Positions 1-5,169 of a DNA stretch of 6,195 nucleotides are shown here, piece by piece (the stretch's first letter is position 1; each line of letters starts with the position of its first letter). This DNA is from an uncultured Eubacteriales bacterium. GTDB lineage: Bacteria > Bacillota > Clostridia > Christensenellales > DTU072. The stretch is taken from the NCBI GenBank assembly GCA_902766325.1, contig CACXDF010000127.1, forward strand, positions 1 to 6,195, in the 5' to 3' direction. The notes below the pieces were generated by a model. It did no database searches, was not told the DNA's origin, and was given only the letters and a program-made list of their open reading frames with translations. Made by a program: the position numbers and the translations under genes.

Positions 1-423
1 GAGCACCCTACTGCCCAGTTTTACCGGAAGCGTTCCGTTCTGCACGTCCAAAACGAGTGACAAACCATCACCGCCGACTTCCCAATAGCAGATCGCCGAA
101 CATCCTGTCTTGACGCCGTACGCGAACGTGTTTTTTTTATCGGAAAAAGCGGCGTACCAAAACAGTTTTCTCCCTTCCGGCTTTCCCCAGAACAGGTCGC
201 CGTATCCTCTTTCGAAAGCGTCGCCGAGAACGTATGCGTCTTTAGCAAGTTCAGGCATATCCCACGTGATCCTGACGTAGCGAAGCGGCTTTTCGGAAGA
301 GATAAAGACCCCTATTTGATCTTCGCTTTTTTCGAACCGAACGACCTCGTCTTTTTTCACAAACCGAAAGCCATACCGCACGAAAACGGTGGGAACTTTA
401 GAAAAAATATCGTAAAACCTCAT
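1..423 (-). CDS. GH36/melibiase-like glycoside hydrolase, N-terminal part (runs off left edge)
   Basis: The reading frame is open for 141 codons from ATG at 423 to the window edge, so only the N-terminus is present; family members are usually about 700 residues. Residues 62-80 (AYVLGDAFERGYGDLFWG), followed by a Trp-Tyr pair (89-90), a G-V-K-T-G turn (103-107), C-Y-W (112-114) and L-D-V-Q-N-G (125-130) with L-G-S-R near 136-139, resemble the N-terminal beta-sandwich of GH36-type alpha-galactosidases. The catalytic barrel lies outside the window, so the activity and the nucleophile cannot be checked. No signal peptide is visible, so it is probably cytoplasmic. The start is supported by GGAGGAG just upstream, inside the end of the acyltransferase gene, and by the ATGA overlap with that gene's stop, which suggests translational coupling. 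Substrate is inferred; a related GH36-like enzyme of other specificity is possible. Confidence 0.72.
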   Translation of the reverse strand, partial: MRFYDIFSKVPTVFVRYGFRFVKKDEVVRFEKSEDQIGVFISSEKPLRYVRITWDMPELAKDAYVLGDAFERGYGDLFWGKPEGRKLFWYAAFSDKKNTFAYGVKTGCSAICYWEVGGDGLSLVLDVQNGTLPVKLGSRVL

Positions 424-1175
424 TGCTTCTCCTCCAGATTTACTTGAAAAGCGTTATTCGACAACGTATAGTGATGCAAAAGGGTCACGTCGTCTCCCTC
501 GAATTTTCTTTTACGAATAGGCTTCGCGGGGATGCCGGCGACCAGCGTAAAGTCTTCTACGTCTTTGGTAACGATGGCGCCTGTGGCGCAGATAGCGCCT
601 TTCCCGATATGTACGCCGGGCAAAACGGTACAATTTGTGTACACTTTGGCATATTCGCCGATCTCCACACCCTTATACGTTCTTTCCACGTGGTCGCTCT
701 CGGAGTGCCCGTGCGAAAAGATCTTGGTATACTCTGTGATCATAGAACTGTCGCCGAACCTGACGCCGCCTTTGGCGTCGATATAGCAGCAATGATTCCA
801 AGTGACATTCTTACCGACCTCGATAAGATGGCCGTAATTAAATCGGCATCCTTCGTTAGAAAGGAATCCCTCTCCGCAACTTTTAAAAAGACGCTTCGCT
901 ATGATCTGCCGAAAAGGAATGGCGAACGCACAGTTGATCCCAAGCGGACTCCTGTCGATGATCTCCCACAGAATATGCATATACCGCTGTTCCTGCGTGT
1001 ACGGGCATTCTTCCCCTTTCGGGAGATAATCGCCCCACAGCCGATACGACTCTATCAATTCTCCGTTATATCCGGAAAAGCCGATGATCTCCATCACTTT
1101 CAGCATATTATTCGTGTCCAATCCCTGTTCAAATAAGCGCTTGACGTCGGCAAGCATATTATCAACGATCTTCAT
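420..1175 (-). CDS. Left-handed beta-helix (hexapeptide repeat) acyltransferase, LacA/Maa-like
   Basis: This 251-residue protein has an alpha-helical N-terminal part (about 1-110) and a hexapeptide-repeat beta-helix (about 112-220). Visible repeat units include IEVGKNVTWN, VEIGEYAKVYTN and VHIGKGAICATG, ending in I-V-T-K-D (201-205) and V-A-G-I-P-A-K-P-I (212-220), the typical close of the LacA/Maa/NodL acetyltransferase fold. The SHGHSESDH stretch (154-162) lies where these enzymes carry their catalytic histidine. Such enzymes move an acetyl group from acetyl-CoA to a sugar or other hydroxyl and act as trimers; the acceptor here is unknown. The N-terminal region is longer than, and unlike, the short Maa domain. 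I chose ATG at 1175 because AAAAGGAG (1183-1190) precedes it by 7 bases. The longer frame to 1250 would start upstream of the promoter. It is the first gene of an operon with the GH36-like gene. Confidence 0.85.
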   Translation of the reverse strand: MKIVDNMLADVKRLFEQGLDTNNMLKVMEIIGFSGYNGELIESYRLWGDYLPKGEECPYTQEQRYMHILWEIIDRSPLGINCAFAIPFRQIIAKRLFKSCGEGFLSNEGCRFNYGHLIEVGKNVTWNHCCYIDAKGGVRFGDSSMITEYTKIFSHGHSESDHVERTYKGVEIGEYAKVYTNCTVLPGVHIGKGAICATGAIVTKDVEDFTLVAGIPAKPIRKRKFEGDDVTLLHHYTLSNNAFQVNLEEKQ

Positions 1176-1202
1176 AACCTTACTCCTTTTTGTGTCTCCT
1201 AT

Positions 1203-1231
1203 ATTATAGCCGAAACGACCCTCTTTTTCAA
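1203..1231 (-). promoter_or_regulatory. Sigma-A-type promoter for the acyltransferase-GH36 operon
   Basis: On the minus strand the -35 box TTGAAA (1231-1226) and the -10 box TATAAT (1208-1203) are separated by exactly 17 bases. The predicted transcript would start near 1196, giving a leader of about 20 bases that carries the ribosome binding site before ATG at 1175. It starts just past the tuf terminator, so the two units are transcribed separately. No operator palindrome is evident. Confidence 0.85.
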
Positions 1232-1255
1232 GACCGAAGTTCTTTGACAAAAGTT

Positions 1256-1286
1256 AAAAAAATCCCGCCTGAAATTCAGACGGGAT
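1256..1286 (-). terminator. Intrinsic terminator of tuf
   Basis: The minus-strand RNA forms an 11-bp stem (ATCCCGTCTGA with TCAGGCGGGAT, one G-U pair) around a 3-base loop at 1273-1275, followed by seven T (1262-1256). It begins 29 bases after the tuf stop codon. It separates tuf from the promoter of the next operon. Confidence 0.92.
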
Positions 1287-1314
1287 CTTCTTTTTATTGA
1301 TAAATTTAATCGGA

Positions 1315-2520
1315 TTACTCGATAATCTTAGCAACAACGCCGCTGCCGACCGTTCTGCCGCCTTCACGAATAGCGAAGCGAAGACCTTGTTCGATAGCGA
1401 TGGGGGTGATCAGGGTGATCTCCATGTCGATGTTGTCGCCGGGCATAACCATTTCTACACCTTCGGGGAGTTTGATGGTACCGGTAACGTCGGTCGTTCT
1501 GAAATAGAACTGAGGACGATAGCCGTTGAAGAAAGGAGTATGACGTCCGCCTTCTTCCTTCTTCAGAACGTACACCTGGCTGGTGAAGTGGGTGTGGGGA
1601 TGAATGGTGCCGGGTTTAGCGATAACCTGACCTCTTTCGATATCCTTTCTTTCAATACCTCTGAGCAAAAGACCAACGTTGTCGCCGGCTTCAGCAAAGT
1701 CGAGGAGCTTACGGAACATTTCGATACCGGTGATGGTGGTTTCCTTCGGCTTGTCCATAAGACCGACGATTTCGACCTTATCTTGCATCTTGACCATACC
1801 ACGTTCAACTCTACCGGTAGCAACGGTACCACGACCGGTGATGGTGAAGACGTCTTCAACAGGCATCAAGAAGGGCTTCTCGGTGTCTCTTTCCGGAGCG
1901 GGGATGTAGGAGTCGACGGCAGCAAGGAGTTCTCTGATGCAGTCGCAATCGGGGCTCTCGGGATGGCCGGCGGTGCAGGCTTCGATAGCCTTCAGAGCGG
2001 AACCCCTGATGACCGGGATTTCGTCGCCGGGGAAATCATAGCTGGAGAGGAGTTCACGAACTTCCATTTCGACGAGGTCGAGGAGTTCGGGATCGTCAAC
2101 CTGGTCAACTTTGTTCATGAAGACGACGATGTAAGGAACGCCGACCTGACGAGCGAGCAGGATGTGCTCACGGGTCTGCGGCATCGGGCCGTCGGTAGAA
2201 GCGACGACGAGGATAGCGCCGTCCATCTGAGCGGCACCGGTGATCATGTTCTTAACATAGTCCGCGTGTCCGGGGCAGTCAACGTGAGCATAGTGACGGG
2301 TCTCGGTTTCATATTCAACGTGCGCGGTATTAATGGTGATACCTCTGGCCTTTTCTTCCGGCGCCTTATCGATTTCGTCATAACGCATCAATTGAGCGTG
2401 GCCGGCAGCGGCGGATACCATCGTGATAGCTGCAGTCAAGGTCGTCTTACCATGGTCAACGTGGCCGATAGTACCGATATTGACATGCGGTTTGGTTCTT
2501 TCAAATTTAGCTTTTGCCAT
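1315..2520 (-). CDS. tuf: Translation elongation factor Tu (EF-Tu)
   Basis: EF-Tu is the GTPase that brings aminoacyl-tRNA to the ribosomal A site in the cytoplasm. The 401-residue protein is complete. It shows the P-loop GHVDHGKT (19-26), the switch I motif RGITI (59-63), DCPGH (81-85) with catalytic His85, NKVD (136-139) and SAL (174-176). Domain 2 follows (around FTITGRGTVATGRVERG, 225-241) and then domain 3 (RHTPFFNGYRPQFYFRTTDVTG, 326-347). Start: ATG at 2520 gives the canonical MAKAKFERTKPHVNIG and has GGAGG five bases upstream (2526-2530); a TTG four codons earlier falls within that binding site and is rejected. The gene has its own promoter and terminator and is not adjacent to fusA. 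An insertion of roughly six residues relative to E. coli EF-Tu lies after SALKAIE (181-195) and contains three cysteines. Whether this is the only tuf copy cannot be told. Confidence 0.98.
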   Translation of the reverse strand: MAKAKFERTKPHVNIGTIGHVDHGKTTLTAAITMVSAAAGHAQLMRYDEIDKAPEEKARGITINTAHVEYETETRHYAHVDCPGHADYVKNMITGAAQMDGAILVVASTDGPMPQTREHILLARQVGVPYIVVFMNKVDQVDDPELLDLVEMEVRELLSSYDFPGDEIPVIRGSALKAIEACTAGHPESPDCDCIRELLAAVDSYIPAPERDTEKPFLMPVEDVFTITGRGTVATGRVERGMVKMQDKVEIVGLMDKPKETTITGIEMFRKLLDFAEAGDNVGLLLRGIERKDIERGQVIAKPGTIHPHTHFTSQVYVLKKEEGGRHTPFFNGYRPQFYFRTTDVTGTIKLPEGVEMVMPGDNIDMEITLITPIAIEQGLRFAIREGGRTVGSGVVAKIIE

Positions 2521-2558
2521 TTTAGCCTCCAATTAAATCATTTTTTATGGTTTAGCTT

Positions 2559-2587
2559 ATTATATCGCATTTCTTATTTTCAAGCAA
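2559..2587 (-). promoter_or_regulatory. tuf promoter
   Basis: A perfect -10 box TATAAT (2564-2559) lies 17 bases from a weak -35 box TTGCTT (2587-2582) on the minus strand. The start would be near 2552, giving a leader of about 32 bases. Long A tracts just upstream of the -35 (2591-2610) could act as an UP element and make up for the poor -35. This promoter makes tuf independent of the str operon. Confidence 0.75.
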
Positions 2588-2768
2588 GCATTTTTTCGTT
2601 TTTTTTAAAAATCATCTCCCGTTTTGGCATTTTTCCCTCTTTTCCGAAAGAATAAACCCGAAAAAAGCTGCTTTTTCTTTTTCTTTCTTTAAAAAACCCT
2701 TGTCTTTTATCGTTTTCCATACGTTTGAAAAAGAGTTCCGACGTGGTCTTTTCTCCTTTCCGGCAACG
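2588..2768 (-). other. Intergenic, purine-rich (minus strand) spacer upstream of the tuf promoter
   Basis: This part of the 309-base gap between the symporter stop and tuf shows no convincing gene. On the minus strand it is strongly purine-rich, with A and GA runs (for example around 2668-2694), and A tracts at 2591-2610 abut the -35 box, as an UP element would. Short lysine-rich minus-strand frames here begin inside the terminator or lack a well-placed ribosome binding site and look like compositional noise. No riboswitch or structured leader is recognised. Confidence 0.6.
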
Positions 2769-2800
2769 AAAAAACGGCATTCTCGTCAAAATGCCGTTTT
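2769..2800 (-). terminator. Intrinsic terminator of the tetR-symporter operon
   Basis: The stem AAAACGGCAT / ATGCCGTTTT (10 bp, extendable by one A-T pair) encloses a loop at 2781-2790 and is followed by six T on the minus strand (2774-2769). It begins 29 bases after the symporter stop. On the plus strand the stem is followed by TTTTATT, so it may also stop antisense transcription. Confidence 0.88.
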
Positions 2801-2829
2801 ATTCTGCATCGATCCTTTCGGCCTTTTCT

Positions 2830-4374
2830 TTATACGTTCGGAGATTGGTCCTCTTTTTCTTCGGCTTCTTTTTCTCCGACTATTTTATCGAAAACAGTGT
2901 CCTTTTCTATGGCAGACATAAACTCTGCGTCCGTATCCTTCGCGATCAACTTCATGATCTTCTTTTCCCGATACATCAGCAAAATAACGGCGCCGAGCAG
3001 GCAGAACACGATGGCAACGATCGCCACGATAAGAAGCCCCGTCGTGTTGGCGGTAATGTCGTTACTGCTCTTATCCTGTACTCCGGCGGAACCGATAATG
3101 GCAAGAGACGTAAAGGCAAGCATTGCGATCGACTGCCCGAGTTTCATGGCGAAAGTACGGGCCGCAAAGAACATTCCTTCCCGGTTTTCTCCCGTCACGA
3201 CTCCTTCGGCTTCGGCTACGTCGGCGACGATAGACTGCGGTATGATACCCAAAAGAGCCATCGGGAATGCGGCCAAAAGGCAGATGACTACGCCGAAAGC
3301 AAGGCCCGCCGGCGTTATGCCCTGCGCCGCCGTCCTGTCGATAACGGGCAGGTTGGTAAGAGCGGTAACAACGTACGCAAGAGCCAAACCGAGGAAACCG
3401 GCGATAACCAGTTTCTTTTTGCCGAACTTTTTAACGAGCTTGGTCACAAACGGATACATCGCCGCGGAAAGGACGGTCATGACGCCGAGAAGGACGGTCA
3501 CAAACAGGTCGGGCAAATTCATCGATACGCGTACGAAGAACGGTAATCCGGTCTGGAACAGCGTCAAGCCGATCCAGTACATGATATCCGATCCGACGAA
3601 CACGCGGAAGTCTTTATTTTTAAAGGTCGACGCAAGCGACTTGAACATATTTGCGTTAGACGGCGTCGTTTCGACAAATTCTTTTTCATTGAGCAAAAAG
3701 GTAGGTAGGAGCATCGCGACCAATGCGATAACCGCAAGCACGATAAACAGGATACGGTAACTCCATGCAAAGCCGACCGCGTTCTGCAATAATCCGGCGA
3801 ATAAGAACGGCGTATACGCAAGCAAAGTACCGGCGAAGAAAGTAAGAGAGATCGCGGTCGATATCTGCATTCTATCCTCTTGCGACTTGCCGAATTCGGA
3901 AATAAGCGCGTTATACGGCGTGCAATACATCGTCATGAACAGATAGAACAAAATGACGAAGACGGATATCCACGCTACGTTCCATCCGCTGATCGCTTCT
4001 ACCGGCGCGCAAAAAAGCAATACCGTCACAACGGCGAACGGAACGGCCGAATACTGCATAAACGGGATACGGCGACCGCGCTTGTTTTTACTTCTGTCCG
4101 ACATGGACGCGATCAACGGATCTGTCACGGCGTCGAAAATACGGCTTATGGCGGTAATAAGGCCGAGGATAGTCAAAAATCCGCCGATAACGAGTCCGGG
4201 CGTAATATAAGAGACGGCCCCGGCTTTTAAATTGTCCTGCGTCGGCAAATAAAAAGTCACAAGCCACGTGTTGACGATACCGCCCAGGATAGACCATCCG
4301 AGCTGCCCTACGGCAAAGATCCAAATTTGCTTTTTACTTAAGCGTTTACCCTTCGGTTTTTCAAGTTCGTTCAT
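2830..4374 (-). CDS. GPH-family (MFS_2, MelB-like) cation:sugar symporter
   Basis: This 514-residue membrane protein has about 12 hydrophobic segments, the first at about 17-42. The cytoplasmic loop DAVTDPLIASMSDRSKNKRG (81-100) continuing RRIPF is the signature of glycoside-pentoside-hexuronide:cation symporters. Asp81 and Asp85 line up with MelB Asp55 and Asp59, which bind the coupling cation. The second signature, SIVADVAEAEGVVTGENREG (381-400) followed by an FAMKLGQ stretch (408-414), is also present. These transporters import glycosides with Na+ or H+; the substrate is not readable from sequence. A charged cytoplasmic tail (about 468-514) ends in an acidic run (EKEAEEKED), longer than in MelB. 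It is co-oriented with and 45 bases downstream of the TetR-family gene, its likely regulator. ATG at 4374 is the only good start, because an in-frame TAA lies six codons upstream. Export of a non-sugar compound cannot be excluded, since TetR partners are often exporters. Confidence 0.88.
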   Translation of the reverse strand: MNELEKPKGKRLSKKQIWIFAVGQLGWSILGGIVNTWLVTFYLPTQDNLKAGAVSYITPGLVIGGFLTILGLITAISRIFDAVTDPLIASMSDRSKNKRGRRIPFMQYSAVPFAVVTVLLFCAPVEAISGWNVAWISVFVILFYLFMTMYCTPYNALISEFGKSQEDRMQISTAISLTFFAGTLLAYTPFLFAGLLQNAVGFAWSYRILFIVLAVIALVAMLLPTFLLNEKEFVETTPSNANMFKSLASTFKNKDFRVFVGSDIMYWIGLTLFQTGLPFFVRVSMNLPDLFVTVLLGVMTVLSAAMYPFVTKLVKKFGKKKLVIAGFLGLALAYVVTALTNLPVIDRTAAQGITPAGLAFGVVICLLAAFPMALLGIIPQSIVADVAEAEGVVTGENREGMFFAARTFAMKLGQSIAMLAFTSLAIIGSAGVQDKSSNDITANTTGLLIVAIVAIVFCLLGAVILLMYREKKIMKLIAKDTDAEFMSAIEKDTVFDKIVGEKEAEEKEDQSPNV

Positions 4375-4417
4375 GTCTTTCTTCGGATATTACTTCGAAA
4401 AAATATCCACCCTCCTT
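4375..4417 (-). promoter_or_regulatory. Distant strong Shine-Dalgarno plus near-perfect palindrome in the tetR-symporter gap
   Basis: Right after the tetR stop the minus strand carries AAGGAGGG (4417-4410), a strong ribosome binding site, but it sits about 35 bases before the symporter ATG, too far for normal use. Between them lies a 24-bp palindrome (4385-4408) with arms GGATATT and AATATCC and a TTCGAA centre; ten of twelve positions pair and one more is T-G. If folded as RNA, it would bring the binding site to about 11 bases from the ATG. The only nearer candidate is the weak GAAGAAAG. The palindrome could instead be a protein-binding operator. Confidence 0.55.
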
Positions 4418-4419
4418 TT

Positions 4420-5010
4420 TTATTTTTTCAATTCATTCACGATGATCGAAATCAACAGTTTTATTTCTTCTTCTCCGCGCGCATCCTGCTTAAGGATGTT
4501 TTCCGAAGCCATCTTCTTCCCCAGTCCGAACAAAGCGTGCGTGGTGGTCAGATAATACAGTTCCAGATCGGCGACCTCTTTGACCGTGCCGTCCGAAACG
4601 CCCTCTTCGTAGGCTTCCGCAAAACTCTCGTAAAACGGAAGCAACGCCTTCTCATAGTCGGAAAGATCTCCTCCTTCCCGCGCAAAATAAATATCAAATT
4701 CGGAAATGAACTTATACAGTTCTGTTCTTTCTTTGAACACCCGTAAAAACACCGTGTAAAAATCGGTCAGTTTTTCCAATCCGGTCGCTCCTTTTAAGGC
4801 GATAAATCCTTTCAACGACTCTTGACCGAGCTTGGCGGCGGCCGCTAAAACGAGATTCTGCTTTTTCGTAAAATAGCGGTATACGGTGGCTTCTCCCACT
4901 TCCGTCGCTTTGGCAATGTCTTTGATCGTCACGTCCGCGATACCTTTCCGCAAAAAAAGTTCCGTCGCTCCGTCTACGATATAATTAATTTTCGCGTCCT
5001 TTATGCTCAT
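4420..5010 (-). CDS. TetR/AcrR-family transcriptional regulator
   Basis: At 196 residues this has the usual TetR-family length. The N-terminal DNA-binding domain is clear: helix 1 IVDGATELFLRKG (11-23), then the helix-turn-helix TIKDIAKATEVGEATVYRYF (28-47), followed by TKKQNLV, where the family usually has a K-x-x-L-element. The rest is the variable helical ligand-binding and dimer domain; its ligand is unknown. The start ATG at 5010 has AAGGAG (5020-5015) four bases upstream. It is the first gene of a two-gene unit with the symporter. Two operator-like palindromes over its transcription start and leader suggest that it represses itself and the symporter until an effector binds. A role in sensing the transported compound is inference from position. 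Confidence 0.93.
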   Translation of the reverse strand: MSIKDAKINYIVDGATELFLRKGIADVTIKDIAKATEVGEATVYRYFTKKQNLVLAAAAKLGQESLKGFIALKGATGLEKLTDFYTVFLRVFKERTELYKFISEFDIYFAREGGDLSDYEKALLPFYESFAEAYEEGVSDGTVKEVADLELYYLTTTHALFGLGKKMASENILKQDARGEEEIKLLISIIVNELKK

Positions 5011-5021
5011 CTTTCTCCTTT

Positions 5022-5040
5022 ATGATAGCCATTCTATAAA
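5022..5040. promoter_or_regulatory. Operator O2, second degenerate copy of the O1 motif
   Basis: TGATAG-CCATT-CTATAA (5023-5039) repeats the half-sites and 5-bp spacing of O1 with one mismatch in the right half, and is offset from O1 by exactly 20 bp, about two helical turns. It lies in the leader, next to the ribosome binding site of the tetR gene. It could bind a second dimer on the same face of the DNA. Confidence 0.6.
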
Positions 5041-5041
5041 A

Positions 5042-5060
5042 TTGATAGTTGGTCTATCAA
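5042..5060. promoter_or_regulatory. Operator O1, likely TetR-family binding site over the transcription start
   Basis: TTGATAG-TTGGT-CTATCAA is a perfect inverted repeat with 7-bp arms and a 5-bp spacer. It begins one base beyond the -10 box and covers the predicted start near 5055. A repressor bound here would block RNA polymerase. Assignment to the adjacent TetR protein is inferred from position. Confidence 0.8.
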
Positions 5061-5061
5061 A

Positions 5062-5090
5062 ATTATATAATGGTTTCTTTCGTTTGTCAA
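5062..5090 (-). promoter_or_regulatory. Full-consensus sigma-A promoter of the tetR-symporter operon
   Basis: The minus strand carries TTGACA (5090-5085), a 17-base spacer and TATAAT (5067-5062), matching the consensus at all 12 positions. Transcription should start near 5055, inside the first operator palindrome, with a leader of about 45 bases. Such a strong promoter needs repression to be kept low, which fits the adjacent operators. It lies 17 bases beyond the fusA terminator T tract. Confidence 0.93.
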
Positions 5091-5106
5091 TAGGCAATTT
5101 AAAATT

Positions 5107-5138
5107 AAAAAAAGACCCGAATTTTCGTTCGGGTCTTT
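5107..5138 (-). terminator. Intrinsic terminator of fusA
   Basis: A perfect 11-bp stem, AAAGACCCGAA with TTCGGGTCTTT, encloses a 6-base loop (5127-5122). On the minus strand it runs into seven T (5113-5107). It starts about 31 bases after the fusA stop and should end the str-operon transcript before tetR. Confidence 0.95.
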
Positions 5139-5169
5139 ACAATGATCGTTGATTAAGGCTTTGCCGAAA

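Noticed and set aside
423..1136. A 237-codon plus-strand open frame opposite the acyltransferase
   Set aside because: It is antisense to a gene with clear hexapeptide repeats, shows no recognisable domains, and has no promoter or ribosome binding site.
1176..1250. A 25-codon N-terminal extension of the acyltransferase to an ATG at 1250
   Set aside because: A TTGAAA-N17-TATAAT promoter lies inside this stretch, so the upstream ATG would not be in the main transcript, and a good ribosome binding site precedes ATG at 1175.
1297..2655. A 452-codon open frame on the plus strand, opposite tuf
   Set aside because: It is an antisense shadow of the highly codon-biased tuf gene. The product matches no family I know, it crosses the tuf promoter, and it lacks its own expression signals.
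2580..2789. A 69-codon lysine-rich minus-strand open frame upstream of tuf
   Set aside because: It starts within the symporter terminator, has no well-placed ribosome binding site, overlaps the tuf -35 region, and its composition follows the purine-rich spacer.
2725..3760. Two long plus-strand open frames opposite the symporter gene
   Set aside because: They overlap each other and are antisense to a clear GPH transporter, their products look like reverse-complement noise, and the first runs through the terminator region.
5139..5169. Possible insertion-sequence or attachment-site scar at the fusA end of the inserted unit
   Set aside because: I looked for matching direct or inverted repeats between this junction and the region upstream of tuf (about 2575-2770) and found none beyond AT-rich runs.
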